Assembly: GCF_900187405.1 (NCBI RefSeq)
Contig: NZ_LT896716.1
Location: forward strand, 2,422,001 to 2,486,000
Direction: 5' to 3'
Length of the DNA stretch: 64,000 nucleotides
DNA from: Geobacter sp. DSM 9736
GTDB taxonomy: Bacteria; Desulfobacterota; Desulfuromonadia; Geobacterales; Geobacteraceae
Below are positions 43,967 to 53,449 of this stretch, one piece after another. Position numbers and translations under genes: made by a program. The notes under the pieces are model-generated. The model was not told where the DNA came from. It saw only the letters and a list, made by a program, of their open reading frames with translations, and searched no databases. Each line of letters opens with the position of its first letter. Position 1 is the first letter of the stretch.

Positions 43967-43986
43967 GGCCCTCCAGGGAGGGCCTC
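43965..43986 (+). terminator. hairpin at the end of the zinc-ribbon gene
   Basis: Perfect nine-base stem GAGGCCCTC (43965-43973) and GAGGGCCTC (43978-43986) overlapping the stop codon. No T-tract, so only a possible terminator; it could also serve the convergent chemoreceptor gene. Confidence 0.45.
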
Positions 43987-44019
43987 GGACATGGGTAGTG
44001 GTGCAGTGGGCAGCAGGCT

Positions 44020-45651
44020 TCAGGCGAGCTTGAAACGTCTCACCATTGTCTGCAGCTCACCGGCACATCGGGCAAGTTCGCCTGCCGCGCCCGATGACTG
44101 CTGCGCGCCCGTAGCGGACTGCTGAACGACCTCGTTGATCTGGTGGATATTGCTGGTTATCTCGTGAGTAGTGGCGGTCTGCTGCTCTGCCGCCGTGGCG
44201 ATCTGGCTCACCTGCGTGCTGACCTCCTCGATCTTCTGGAGGATTTCCCGCAGCGCCTGCCCCGACTTTGCCGCGTCCTCGCTCCCTCGGGCAACTTCCC
44301 TTACCCCCTCGTCAATAGCGGTTACCGCCAGCTTCGTCTCCTGCTGAATCGACTTGATCATTTCCCCGATTTCCCGGGTCGCCTTGGTCGTCCGCTCGGC
44401 AAGAGCCCGCACCTCGTCTGCAACAACGGCGAAGCCGCGTCCCTGCTCGCCTGCACGTGCAGCCTCTATGGCGGCATTGAGAGCCAGCAGGTTCGTCTGG
44501 TCGGCAATATCCTCGATAGTCCCGATGATCGCTCCTATCTGCTCGGAGCGCGCCCCCAGGCTCTCCACCGTTCCGGCTGCGCCCTTTACCTGTCCGGCTA
44601 TACGCTCCATACCGTCGATAGCGGCACGAATGACCGTGGAACCGGTGTTTGCCGATTCTTCGGCCTGACGCGAACTTGCCGCCGCCCGGGTACAGTTCTC
44701 CGCGATCTCTCCGGCAGTGGCTGCCATCTCTTCACTTGCCGTAGCGACCGTCCCCGCCTGCGCAACGACCTCTTCGGCACCCACCGCCAGCTGCGTAGAA
44801 GTCCCCTGCAACTGGTTTGCAGAAGAAGCGACCTGCTGCGATGTCTCGATCACATTGCTTATGAGGGACCGGAGGCTCTGCACCATCGATGCGAAGGCGC
44901 CGGTCAGCTCCCCCACCTCGTCACGGCTTCGCTGCTCCACAACGATGCTGAGATCCCCCCCCGCAATCGCAGAAGCTTTTTGGGACAGATCACGGATCGG
45001 AGCGCTGATCAGGCGGGCAATCACGAAAGCCAGCACCAGTCCTGCTGCAACGACCCCGCAGAGGACGCCAAGAATCCAGAGGCGCGATGAGGTGCTGAGC
45101 TGGAGGGCGGAATCCGCTTGTTCCTGGGTGTGCCTGAACTGAAGCTCTTCATTCTTCTCGATAGCCTTGATGGCGGCGTTGAACTGCTTGCTGGACTCGC
45201 CGCGTATCAGTGCCGCCGCCTCCTCGGTCTCATTCTTCAACGCAAGTTCGGCTATTTTGGGAGCTTCGGCAAGGTACTTTGCCCAAGCCGACTTGAATTC
45301 TTCATGGACCCGCTTTTCCTCACCATCGACCAGCGATTTATCGAGAGCCGCCAGCTCCTTTTTCATCGACTCTGCCGCTTCGGCGTTACGCTTTATGTAT
45401 TTCTGCTTCCCTTCTTCGTCCTGTGACAGGGTCAGCAGAAGTTCACCACGCCGGTAGCTGCCGACCAGGGAGTTCACCTTGGAGAGCCCCTGCACCACCG
45501 GCAGTTTCTCCTTGTCAATGTCCTTGGTTATGGCGCTGATGGCGCCAATCCGGCTGATGGCGAACATGCCCAGGAAGATCGTGAGGCAGAGGACGGCAAG
45601 AAACGATAGAACCAGCTTGGCGTTGATACTGAGATTTCTGAAAAATTGCAT
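44020..45651 (-). CDS. methyl-accepting chemotaxis protein
   Basis: A 543-residue transmembrane chemoreceptor. First membrane helix at about residues 11-33; a periplasmic four-helix-bundle domain to about 190; second helix ([22 protein letters not shown]); HAMP; then a long coiled coil. The conserved hairpin tip [20 protein letters not shown] follows, then [19 protein letters not shown]. The C-terminus has no CheR-docking pentapeptide. The ligand is unknown. GGGGGG precedes the ATG. Confidence 0.93.
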   Translation of the reverse strand: MQFFRNLSINAKLVLSFLAVLCLTIFLGMFAISRIGAISAITKDIDKEKLPVVQGLSKVNSLVGSYRRGELLLTLSQDEEGKQKYIKRNAEAAESMKKELAALDKSLVDGEEKRVHEEFKSAWAKYLAEAPKIAELALKNETEEAAALIRGESSKQFNAAIKAIEKNEELQFRHTQEQADSALQLSTSSRLWILGVLCGVVAAGLVLAFVIARLISAPIRDLSQKASAIAGGDLSIVVEQRSRDEVGELTGAFASMVQSLRSLISNVIETSQQVASSANQLQGTSTQLAVGAEEVVAQAGTVATASEEMAATAGEIAENCTRAAASSRQAEESANTGSTVIRAAIDGMERIAGQVKGAAGTVESLGARSEQIGAIIGTIEDIADQTNLLALNAAIEAARAGEQGRGFAVVADEVRALAERTTKATREIGEMIKSIQQETKLAVTAIDEGVREVARGSEDAAKSGQALREILQKIEEVSTQVSQIATAAEQQTATTHEITSNIHQINEVVQQSATGAQQSSGAAGELARCAGELQTMVRRFKLA

Positions 45652-45708
45652 ATGCCCCCCGATTGCGTAAACTTTTTTTACAGCATGTGGAAAAAATGTT
45701 TACGCTCT

Positions 45709-45736
45709 TTATCGGAGTGCCGGATGGTGAAGTTGA
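45709..45736 (-). promoter_or_regulatory. possible FliA (sigma-28) promoter of the chemoreceptor
   Basis: Read on the minus strand: TCAA, 16 bases, TCCGATAA, against the consensus TAAA-N15-GCCGATAA. It lies 58 bases upstream of the chemoreceptor start. Near match with one extra spacer base. Confidence 0.35.
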
Positions 45737-45827
45737 GAAGAGAGATTAAAAAGGAGATGGAACCGCCACTGTCGCAGGAAAAAAAATTGTTACCTTCATA
45801 ATGCCCTGCCTATACTGGCAGTAGGGG

Positions 45828-47381
45828 CTAGCTGTACGGATCGGCCACATCCTTAGGGGCTTCGGCGGGATGCTCCTCGATGGGCGTTCTGTCCTTGACA
45901 GAGAAAACTTCGATGGCGGACTTCCCCTCAAGAGGGCAGACGTTCTCGCAAATGCCGCAGCCGTTGCAGATCTCCTCCACTACGTAAGGCATCTTCACCG
46001 TTACCGTTTTGCCGCTGAAGTCGGTCAGCGTAACCACCTCGGAGCGGATCGCCTTCTGCGGAATCGGGCAGTGCTCTTCGCATACGATGCAGTCGATGCG
46101 GTGGGCAAAGGGGATGCAGTGGTTCTTGTCGAGAACAGCCTTGCCGATGACTTCCCGCCGCTTCTGGCCGGGGGGGAGATCCGGGATGGCACCGGTGGGA
46201 CATACCTGTCCGCAAAGGGTGCAATTGTACTCGCAGTAGCCGAGCCTGGGGATCAGTACCGGCGTGTACAGACCCTCTATGCCCGCCTGGAACATGCCGG
46301 GGTAGAGGGCGCTCCGCAGACAGACCTTCATGCACTCGCCGCAGCGGACGCACTTCTTGAGAAACTCCTCCTCGTCGCGCACCCCCGGAGGGCGAAGCAT
46401 GCGGGCCTGGGCGGTGGGCTCCCGGAAACGGAAGAGCCGCGCCAGGAAAAACCCGGAAAGGAGCCCGCCGATGAGGACGCGGCGCTCCATGAGAGGGCCC
46501 TGGTCCGGAGCTCCCCAGCGGAACCGGAACCTGGCCCGGGAGGAGGGGCACTTCGCCTCGCACTCCATGCATAGGATGCACTCCTCCTTCTGTAGCAGCT
46601 CGCGGTCGAAGGAGGTGGGGCAAAGCGTGGCGCACTCCCGGCAGTCGGAACAGAGCTTTGGCGGAGTCCGCAGAAGGGGGGAGAACCTGGCCGGGATGCC
46701 GAGGAGCGTGCCGAGAGGACAGAGGCGGCGGCACCAGGCCCGCGTCTCGTAGCGCTCCAGGAACAGCACGAACCCGAAGAGGAGAGCCGAGGCGAAGGAA
46801 AGCGGGTAGAGGGTTTCCCTGAAGGGAAGAACGTAGCTCTTTATGATGTTATAACCGGGCGCGACCAGATCCCGGTGCTCCCCAACGACTCCGTAAATCC
46901 CACGCCACCCTTCCCGTACCGACTCCCCCAGGATTGGATGGAAAAAGAAGGTGAGCGCGCGCAGCAGGATCGCAATGGGGTCGAGAAGTCCGGCAAGATT
47001 CAGGTTGAAGAGGGAAGCCGCCAGGAGCGGCAGGAGCAGCCAGTACTTCGTCTGCCCCTGAAGGAACCTGAGAGCCCCCCGCTTCCGGATCTTCTTGGTA
47101 ATCAGGTCGAGAATGGTGCCGAGTGGGCAGATCCACCCGCAGAAGAACCGTCCCAGCAGAAACGCCGCGAAAAAGACCAGGAGCCCCGGCAGAAGGAGCT
47201 CCAGGTAGCTTTTCGTTGCGAGCATGGTGGTGACGGCGGTAAGGGGGTTCGCCCGGAAAAAGCTGTTCGCCGCCGCCGAGATCCTGTCGCTCCCCCGATA
47301 CTCGGTCATCAGGAAGAGCACGATAAACAGCACGAGGAACAGCAGCTGGCTGACGCGGGCCGGGGTAAATCTTCGCTTCAT
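45828..47381 (-). CDS. membrane polyferredoxin (NapH/MauN-like 4Fe-4S protein)
   Basis: A 517-residue integral membrane iron-sulfur protein. The N-terminal half has several hydrophobic helices with the NapH-type signatures FCGWICPLGTILD and CRRLCPLGTLLG. Multiple ferredoxin-like cysteine clusters follow: CSDCRECATLCP, CILCMECEAKCP, CVRCGECMKVC, CTLCGQVCP, CIVCEEHCP and CNGCGICENVCP. It should pass electrons between quinone or membrane partners and soluble or periplasmic acceptors. The start codon directly follows the stop codon of the DUF362 gene, so the two are one unit. Confidence 0.9.
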   Translation of the reverse strand: MKRRFTPARVSQLLFLVLFIVLFLMTEYRGSDRISAAANSFFRANPLTAVTTMLATKSYLELLLPGLLVFFAAFLLGRFFCGWICPLGTILDLITKKIRKRGALRFLQGQTKYWLLLPLLAASLFNLNLAGLLDPIAILLRALTFFFHPILGESVREGWRGIYGVVGEHRDLVAPGYNIIKSYVLPFRETLYPLSFASALLFGFVLFLERYETRAWCRRLCPLGTLLGIPARFSPLLRTPPKLCSDCRECATLCPTSFDRELLQKEECILCMECEAKCPSSRARFRFRWGAPDQGPLMERRVLIGGLLSGFFLARLFRFREPTAQARMLRPPGVRDEEEFLKKCVRCGECMKVCLRSALYPGMFQAGIEGLYTPVLIPRLGYCEYNCTLCGQVCPTGAIPDLPPGQKRREVIGKAVLDKNHCIPFAHRIDCIVCEEHCPIPQKAIRSEVVTLTDFSGKTVTVKMPYVVEEICNGCGICENVCPLEGKSAIEVFSVKDRTPIEEHPAEAPKDVADPYS

Positions 47382-48263
47382 CTAGACCTTCACGATCTTC
47401 ATCCGCTGGATGTTCATCTCCCCGAGGCCACGCTTGTAAGCGGCAACGGTCACCGGAATATCCGCGGGCTTCATTCCGAAGAGGGTGGTGGCATAGGCAT
47501 CCGCCGCCACGATATCGGTGGAGGCGATGATCTTGTTGAGCACCTTTACGTCAGCGAGATCGCCCCCCTGGGGACCGTGCGCGGTGAGGATGCGGGTCGC
47601 ATCGACGATCACCAGATGGCTCTTCACAGCGGCGTTGACGTCGGCAAGGGCGCCCTCCAGCTTTTTGTGGATGCTCCCCCGGTTACCCCCCATGATCCCC
47701 ATGATGTTCTTGAGGCCGATGGTGAGCTTGCTGAGACCATGATGCTTCGCCACCGGGACGTTGATGAATACGTCAGCCGAAAGGGCTTCGTCGTAAAGCT
47801 CCCACTTCTTGAGGGTGTTTCCGTTCAGAAAGACCTTCCGGAACCGCTCGTCTTCGATATGCTTCACCTCGACGTTCTTCATCCCCTTCAGGGCCGGCTC
47901 AATGCCGCTGTTCACGTAACAGCGCCGCTCGTCGTTACAGGTCCGGTCGAATACCTTCACCTTCTTGGCGCCTGCCTTCAGGCACTCCTCCACCACCGCC
48001 CGGACGACTACCGGGTTAGTATTGGCTCCGTACTCGGATGCCCGGTCCCATCCCATGTTCGGCTTCACGACCACCGTCATGCCCGGCTTCACGAATCTCG
48101 CCATGCCTCCAAGCGCATCGATGGCCTTTCGGGTGATCGCAGCATGGTCCCTCCCCTCGGCCACCGCAACCACAGGCCCCTGGGCGGCGAACAGATCCCT
48201 CAGCATCCCTTCCAGGATGAGCGACGACAGCCCCATTACCTTGATGAAGCTTCTCCGGTCCAT
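47382..48263 (-). CDS. DUF362 protein with twin-arginine signal
   Basis: A 293-residue DUF362 protein. The N-terminus MDRRSFIKVMGLSSLILEG is a twin-arginine export signal (RRSFIK). The body has DUF362 motifs VVVKPNMGWD, INVPVAKHHGLSKLTIGLKN and GDLADVKVLNKIIAS. DUF362 domains often occur with ferredoxin domains; the activity is unknown. Tat export suggests folding with a cofactor in the cytoplasm. Start ATG 48263 has GGGAGGA upstream; longer frames to 48302 lack the signal logic. It is immediately followed by the polyferredoxin gene. Confidence 0.85.
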   Translation of the reverse strand: MDRRSFIKVMGLSSLILEGMLRDLFAAQGPVVAVAEGRDHAAITRKAIDALGGMARFVKPGMTVVVKPNMGWDRASEYGANTNPVVVRAVVEECLKAGAKKVKVFDRTCNDERRCYVNSGIEPALKGMKNVEVKHIEDERFRKVFLNGNTLKKWELYDEALSADVFINVPVAKHHGLSKLTIGLKNIMGIMGGNRGSIHKKLEGALADVNAAVKSHLVIVDATRILTAHGPQGGDLADVKVLNKIIASTDIVAADAYATTLFGMKPADIPVTVAAYKRGLGEMNIQRMKIVKV

Positions 48264-48448
48264 ACAAAATCCTCCCTGCATCAGGCGTGAGTTCGGCCCC
48301 ACTGCCTCATTATCGACAGCATTAACAGGGGATAATCATAATATCGATTCGAGGAATGTCAATATCCTTGCAGGGTGGGTCGGCATAAGGAGGAGCTGCA
48401 GCTGAAGGGGGTACTGTGGAAAATGTCGTTAACGGAGCCGGTCCATCT

Positions 48449-49153
48449 CTATCCGCCCAGATAGGCCTTCACGACCCTCTCATCTGACCGAAGGGCCGCC
48501 GACTCCCCTTGCAGAATCACCCTCCCCGTCTCCAGCACATATCCCCTGTCGGAAATTTCCAGGGCGGCGCAGGCGTTCTGCTCCACGAGGAGGATGGTGA
48601 GCGAGGCGCTCTTCTTCAGGTCGAGCACCGTCTCGAATATCTTCTCCACCATGAGGGGCGCAAGCCCAAGGGAAGGCTCGTCGAGCATGAGTAGGCGCGG
48701 CTTGCACATGAGCGCCCGGGCGATCGCCAGCATCTGCTGCTCCCCCCCCGAAAGGGTCCCCCCCGCCTGACCTATCCGCTCCCTCATCCGGGGGAAGAGG
48801 TCGAGGACATACTCCAGGCGCTCCGCCATCTCGTGCTTCGAGAGAAGGTATCCCCCCATCATCAGGTTCTCCCGCACCGAAAGGTCGTAGAAAATCCGCC
48901 GCCCCTCCGGGCAGTGGGAAATGCCGCGCCCGACGATCTCGTGAGGCGGCACGCCGTCAATCCGCGCCTGCTCCAGCTCGATGTTTCCGGATGAAACGGC
49001 GTGCATTCCGGATATGGCCTTGAGGGTCGAGCTCTTCCCCGCGCCGTTGGCGCCGATGAGGGTGACGATCTCCCCGGCGGCCACCTCCATGCTGACCCCC
49101 CTGAGGGCCTGCACGTGGCCGTATGATAGGTGCACGTCAGTGAGTCGGAGCAT
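48449..49153 (-). CDS. livF: branched-chain amino acid ABC transporter ATPase LivF
   Basis: A 234-residue ABC ATPase with Walker A GANGAGKSS, signature LSGGEQQ and Walker B LLMLDEPSLGLAP, followed by LVEQNA, the LivF-type H-loop variant. Start ATG 49153 follows GGAGGG; it overlaps livG by 17 bases. It powers import together with LivG and the LivHM permeases. Last gene of the livHMGF operon. Confidence 0.92.
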   Translation of the reverse strand: MLRLTDVHLSYGHVQALRGVSMEVAAGEIVTLIGANGAGKSSTLKAISGMHAVSSGNIELEQARIDGVPPHEIVGRGISHCPEGRRIFYDLSVRENLMMGGYLLSKHEMAERLEYVLDLFPRMRERIGQAGGTLSGGEQQMLAIARALMCKPRLLMLDEPSLGLAPLMVEKIFETVLDLKKSASLTILLVEQNACAALEISDRGYVLETGRVILQGESAALRSDERVVKAYLGG

Positions 49154-49922
49154 GTTTCCCTCCGCCGAGGTACGCCCTGATAACCTCCGGGTTGCTCCTG
49201 ATCTCCTGGGGCTTCCCTTCGGCAATCAGCTCCCCGTGGTCGATAACACAGATCCGGTCCGAGATTCCCATAACCATCCGCATGTCGTGCTCGATCATGA
49301 CGACGGTGATACCCCTGTGGCCGATCTTGCGGACCAGCTCCATGACGAAACCGGTCTCAGTCGGGTTCATCCCCGCCACCGGCTCGTCCAGGAGCAGCAC
49401 CCGCGGCTCGACGGCCAGAGCCCTGGCGATCTCCAGCATTTTACGTTCGCCGTAGGTGAGGTTGCGGGCAAGGTGATCGCGGCGGCGCTCCAGGCCGACG
49501 AATTCCAGAAGCTCCCGGGCCTTCCGCGCCTGGTGCTTCTCGTCGTTGCGGAACGCGGCAGTGCGGGCGATGGCCGCCAGCATCCCGCTCTTCATGTGGA
49601 TCTCGCGTCCGATGAGCACATTTTCGAGAAGGGTCATTTCGGCAAAGGGCTTCAGGTTCTGGAAGGAGCGGGCAAGCCCCATCCGCGCCACCTCGAAGGG
49701 CTTGCGGCCGGTGATCTCCCGCCCCTCGTAGAAGACTTTCCCGCCGGTCGGCGTAAAGGTGCCTGTGACGGCATTGAAAAAAGTCGTCTTCCCCGCGCCG
49801 TTGGGCCCGATGATGGAGAGGATCTCCCCCTCCACGACCTTCACCGAGACGCCGCCCAGGGCGCGCACGCCGCCGAACTGCACGGAGAGGCCTTCGGTAA
49901 CGAGTATCTCAGGCGATGCCAT
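49137..49922 (-). CDS. livG: branched-chain amino acid ABC transporter ATPase LivG
   Basis: A 261-residue ABC ATPase: Walker A GPNGAGKTT, signature LTYGERKMLEIARAL (the LivG variant of the ABC signature), Walker B LLLDEPVAGMNPTE and H-loop IEHDMRMV. Its length and the C-terminal IRAYLGGG are typical of LivG. It overlaps the end of livM by 14 bases and livF by 17. Confidence 0.92.
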   Translation of the reverse strand: MASPEILVTEGLSVQFGGVRALGGVSVKVVEGEILSIIGPNGAGKTTFFNAVTGTFTPTGGKVFYEGREITGRKPFEVARMGLARSFQNLKPFAEMTLLENVLIGREIHMKSGMLAAIARTAAFRNDEKHQARKARELLEFVGLERRRDHLARNLTYGERKMLEIARALAVEPRVLLLDEPVAGMNPTETGFVMELVRKIGHRGITVVMIEHDMRMVMGISDRICVIDHGELIAEGKPQEIRSNPEVIRAYLGGGKHAPTH

Positions 49923-51048
49923 CTTCGCGATCCTCGATTTCTTCGGTGATGAGCCTGCTGCCGAGAAGCCCGTGGGGGCGGAACACCATGAACGCGATCA
50001 TCACGGCGCCGAATATGAGCATGCGGTAGAGAGCGAACTCCCGCAAAAACTCCGGCAGGACGATGAGGAGAAACGCCCCCGTGATGGAGCCCACCACGTT
50101 TCCGATACCTCCGAGCACCACCATGCAGAGCACCATCACCGATTCGTAGAAGGTAAAGGAATCGGGGGAGATGAACCCCTGCTTCACCGCGAAGAGCGAC
50201 CCGGCGATGCCGCCGAAGAAAGCGGAAAGGGAGAAGGAGAGGAGGTGCTTCTGGAAGACGTTGATCCCCAGCGCCGCCGCCGCCATCTCGTTTTCCCGTA
50301 TCGCCACCCAGGTCCGGCCGTAGCGCGAGTCGGCCAGCCGCGAGACCATCAGGGCTATGATGACCAGGAAGACGAGGGCGAAATAGTAGAAATCGAGAGG
50401 GTCGTCCATCTGCCACAAGAAGAGAGACGGCCGCTTGATGCCGAGGACGCCGTTGGGCCCCCCGGTGAACTCGGTCATGTTGGTGAGGAAGATGCGGACT
50501 ATCTCTCCGAAGCCCAGTGTCACCACCGCCAGATAATCCCCTTTGAGGCGAAGCGCCGGAATGCCGAGGAGGACCCCGCAGAGCATGGCGATCAGGCCGG
50601 ACAGGGGAAGCGCCAGCCAGAAGCTCGTCACCGCGAATTTCGCTGTGAGAAGCGCCGTCGTATAGGCCCCTACGGCATAGAAGCCGATGAAGCCGAGGAC
50701 GAGGATACCGGTAAGGCCGACGGTGATGTTGAGGGCCGTGGCAAGGATCGCGTAAAGGAGAGCGCTCGTCAGCACGTCGAGCATGTAGGTCGAGGAACCG
50801 AGCGGCACGATGATGGCTGCCGCCAGCACGAGCCCCACCGCAAGCCGCTGCCGGCGCACGACGCTGCGCACCGCCTTCTCCCTGAACCGGATGATCTTCG
50901 TGTTTCTCTCGGCGAAGCCGGCGAACCACCGCAAGCCCCACACCGCCAGCAGAACGACCGGCAGGAGCACGATCCGCTTTTGCAGGAAGGGAAGGAAGAT
51001 GAGAAGCATCCCCAGGTAGAAGAAGAGGTCGTTGCGCAGGTTACGCAC
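49909..51048 (-). CDS. livM: branched-chain amino acid ABC transporter permease LivM
   Basis: A 379-residue polytopic membrane protein of the LivM family. It has about ten hydrophobic segments and characteristic stretches NITVGLTGILVLGFIGFYAV, LRLKGDYLAVVTLGFGEI and TWVAIRENEMAAAALGI. An extra N-terminal segment of about 70 residues with basic stretches precedes the conserved core. Overlaps livH by eight bases. Confidence 0.92.
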   Translation of the reverse strand: MRNLRNDLFFYLGMLLIFLPFLQKRIVLLPVVLLAVWGLRWFAGFAERNTKIIRFREKAVRSVVRRQRLAVGLVLAAAIIVPLGSSTYMLDVLTSALLYAILATALNITVGLTGILVLGFIGFYAVGAYTTALLTAKFAVTSFWLALPLSGLIAMLCGVLLGIPALRLKGDYLAVVTLGFGEIVRIFLTNMTEFTGGPNGVLGIKRPSLFLWQMDDPLDFYYFALVFLVIIALMVSRLADSRYGRTWVAIRENEMAAAALGINVFQKHLLSFSLSAFFGGIAGSLFAVKQGFISPDSFTFYESVMVLCMVVLGGIGNVVGSITGAFLLIVLPEFLREFALYRMLIFGAVMIAFMVFRPHGLLGSRLITEEIEDREDGIA

Positions 51049-51946
51049 GCTCGCTGGCCCCCTTCCCCAACAGCCCCGACGGGCGGAACACGAGGACCGC
51101 GATCAGGATGAAGAACGCATAGACATCCTTGTACTCCACGGAGAAGTACCCTGCCCCGAGCGCTTCGATGATGCCGAGGAGAAAGCCCCCCACCATGGCG
51201 CCGGGGACGCTGCCGATCCCGCCGAGGACCGCGGCGGTGAACGCCTTGATCCCGCCGAGGTACCCGATGGAGAAATTGATGGTCCCGTAGTAGAGGCCTA
51301 TCATAACCCCCGCGCAGGCGGCCAGGAACGACCCTGCCATGAAGGTGACCGAGATGACCGTATCCACGTTTATCCCCAGTAGCGACGCCATATAGGGATC
51401 TGTGGAGGTGGCCTTTATGGCGATGCCGAGGCGGGTGCGATTGATGAACCAGTAGAGGAGGAGCATGAGGAGGACCGACGACAGGATGATGGCTACCTGA
51501 AGCCCGGTAAAGGATACGCCGCCTGCGGTGATTGTCTTCATCCCCATGGTCTGGGGGAATATCTTGTCCTTGGCCCCCATGGTGATCATCACGAAGTTCT
51601 GGAGGAAGATCGAGGCACCCAGCGCGCTGATGAGGGGCGCAAGCTTAGGTGCATTCCTGAGGGGGCGGTAGCAGATCCGCTCAAGGTAGTAGCCGTAAAG
51701 TGCGCAGAGAACCGCCGCGGATACAAGGACCGAAACGAGGACGATCAGCATGTTCCCCTGCACGGCAGGGGGCATTGCGGGAAGAAGCGATATGAGGATG
51801 AAGCCGAGGTACGCCCCCACCATGTAGATCTCGCCGTGGGCGAAGTTGATGAGCTTGAGGACCCCGTAGACGAGGGTATAGCCGAGAGCGATGAGGGCGT
51901 AGCTTCCGCCTATGGTGACGCCGTTCAGGAGATGCTGAAGGAACAT
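51041..51946 (-). CDS. livH: branched-chain amino acid ABC transporter permease LivH
   Basis: A 301-residue permease with LivH hallmarks: NGVTIGGSYALIALGYTLVYG, LINFAHGEIYMVGAY and YGTINFSIGYLGGIKAFTAAVLGGIGSVPGA. About eight membrane helices. First gene of the livHMGF unit on the minus strand. No binding-protein gene lies next to it; the livK-type gene is 11 kb away at the window end. Confidence 0.92.
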   Translation of the reverse strand: MFLQHLLNGVTIGGSYALIALGYTLVYGVLKLINFAHGEIYMVGAYLGFILISLLPAMPPAVQGNMLIVLVSVLVSAAVLCALYGYYLERICYRPLRNAPKLAPLISALGASIFLQNFVMITMGAKDKIFPQTMGMKTITAGGVSFTGLQVAIILSSVLLMLLLYWFINRTRLGIAIKATSTDPYMASLLGINVDTVISVTFMAGSFLAACAGVMIGLYYGTINFSIGYLGGIKAFTAAVLGGIGSVPGAMVGGFLLGIIEALGAGYFSVEYKDVYAFFILIAVLVFRPSGLLGKGASERA

Positions 51947-52318
51947 GAAAAGCCTTATGTTGAGCTAGCGCGAGGCGGTCGATCGTTATAGGGAAGAACA
52001 GCCTGCGAGAGGGATAAGGTAGCAAAAAGAGGAGGGGATGGGAAGGTGTAAAAACCGTGTTTGGCTTCGTGCGGAATGATGCCGGATCAGCTCGTGAATC
52101 GACCTCTCCTTATTATTAAAAATCATATTTATACTCGTTAAGTGAACGGGTATATTCATGCCGCGGGACCGTATTAAGAGGAGCAATGGCAATGGGTCCA
52201 GAACCATTGTAAACGGTGAATTGAACCAGCTCGGGTATGAGGCGTACGATATGCGTTTCAGCACGCCAGGATGGAATGATACGACGGTACCGCCATTCAG
52301 TTATATTTATAATTAAAT
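51947..52318. other. gene-poor divergent intergenic region
   Basis: Between livH (minus) and the PstS-like gene (plus). It is AT-richer than its surroundings, with stretches such as TTATTATTAAAAATCATATTTATACTC. A small hairpin CAATGG/CCATTG lies near 52190-52210. TATAAT at 52307-52312 may be the -10 of the rightward promoter. No convincing gene; a 52-codon open frame at 52158-52316 was considered and rejected. Confidence 0.4.
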
Positions 52319-52452
52319 TAAAGCTAGAAACTACCGGACCCGATACCTCTCCAGAAAGCGGGAGCCGTACCGGAAAAAAAGGACGGCTTTGCCTGCAGGT
52401 AGCCGACCAGCCCACCGCGCGTGAAACCCATCCCAACAGGAGGTAGTACATA
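52319..52452 (+). promoter_or_regulatory. 5' leader with mutually exclusive hairpins before the PstS-like gene
   Basis: GCCGT (52364-52368) can pair with ACGGC (52383-52387), or CGGCT (52384-52388) can pair with AGCCG (52401-52405). The two stems share bases, so only one can form, the layout of an attenuator or riboswitch platform. It ends 48 bases before the start codon. No known class recognised. Confidence 0.3.
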
Positions 52453-53217
52453 ATGCTGATCCGTATTGCAACAACCGCCGCAACAATCATTGCCCTTACC
52501 GTGTCTCTGGCCGCTGCCGAGTCAATCAACCTCGTGGGGGGCTCCACCTCCGTGATCACAGTAATCAACCCGGTCAAAGCGGCTTTCGAAAAATCGACGG
52601 GCATAGAGCTCAAGGCGACGGCAGTCGGATCGAAGGTAGCGCTGCAGAAGCTGGATGCGGGTGAAGCCGATGCCGCTACCGCCGCTCACTCATTCGATGA
52701 ACTGATGGAGGTCGTCAAGAAGGACAAGGTTGAACTGAAAAATCCTGTGGACAAGCTGAAAGTCTCTCATCTCGCTCCCGCGACATCATACAGCATCATC
52801 GTCAATCGGTCGAATCCGGTGAACGCCCTAACCAAGGAACAGCTGGCCGGAATCTTCTCCGGCACAATCACCAACTGGAAAGAGGTTGGCGGCAACGACG
52901 CGCCGATAATCTGCGTCCTCGGCAACATGAATCCCGGCAGCAACGACCTTTTCAGCAAGACCTACCTGGACGGGAAGAAGATCACCGTCGAGACCCTCGA
53001 CGTCTCGACCGTCAACGATCTGCGGCAGAATGTGTCCAGCAATCCGGAAGCTATCGCATTCATCGTGGCATCCATGGTAGATGGCACCGTCAAAGCCGTT
53101 GAGGCCCCTGTAATGAAGTCCAAGCCGATAATTCTGCTCACTGTCGGCAGCCCTGCTCCGAAGGTGCAGAAGCTGATCGACTTCATCAAGACGGATGGCT
53201 CGAAGTACATCAAATAG
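52453..53217 (+). CDS. PstS-like periplasmic phosphate/oxyanion-binding protein
   Basis: A 254-residue exported binding protein: signal peptide to about residue 22 (ending SLAAA), then the PstS-type fold with GGSTSVITVINPVKAAFE, YSIIVNRSNPVNALTKEQLAGIFSG, TITNWKEVGG and a late TVGSPAPKVQKLIDFIK. It is shorter than classical PstS and resembles the small stand-alone members of the family. The ligand may be phosphate or another oxyanion. Strong AGGAGG site; single gene with its own leader and terminator. No pstCAB genes follow, so it may act as a scavenging or sensing protein. Confidence 0.82.
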   Translation: MLIRIATTAATIIALTVSLAAAESINLVGGSTSVITVINPVKAAFEKSTGIELKATAVGSKVALQKLDAGEADAATAAHSFDELMEVVKKDKVELKNPVDKLKVSHLAPATSYSIIVNRSNPVNALTKEQLAGIFSGTITNWKEVGGNDAPIICVLGNMNPGSNDLFSKTYLDGKKITVETLDVSTVNDLRQNVSSNPEAIAFIVASMVDGTVKAVEAPVMKSKPIILLTVGSPAPKVQKLIDFIKTDGSKYIK

Positions 53218-53242
53218 TGACGGCTTTCATACTGATTGGACG

Positions 53243-53275
53243 AGGCCGGCACCCCCGGCCTTTTCCTTTTTCTCT
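53243..53275 (+). terminator. intrinsic terminator
   Basis: AGGCCGG (53243-53249), five-base loop, CCGGCCT (53255-53261), then TTTCCTTTTTC. Ends the PstS-like transcript. Confidence 0.75.
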
Positions 53276-53449
53276 GCCCTACAGGTCGGCCGCCCTACCC
53301 GCCGTTGCCTGGCCATTCTTCCACCATAGGAAAAAAGATGGCGAATCAGATAGGGACGTGCGACAGTTGCGAGCATCCACGGTGATGTGCGGCAGGAACC
53401 TGTTATAATGAGGTCAGGATGAATAGGATTTAGATCTCAGGAGGAAACC

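Noticed and set aside
43965-43986. A Rho-independent terminator with confidence
   Set aside because: The stem is perfect but no T-tract follows on either side, so it is listed only as a possible terminator.
52158-52316. A 52-codon plus-strand open frame (begins MPRDRIKRSNGNGS) in the livH to PstS-like gap
   Set aside because: No ribosome binding site, no recognised family, and it runs into the AT-rich promoter-like stretch. It could be a gene remnant, but nothing supports it.
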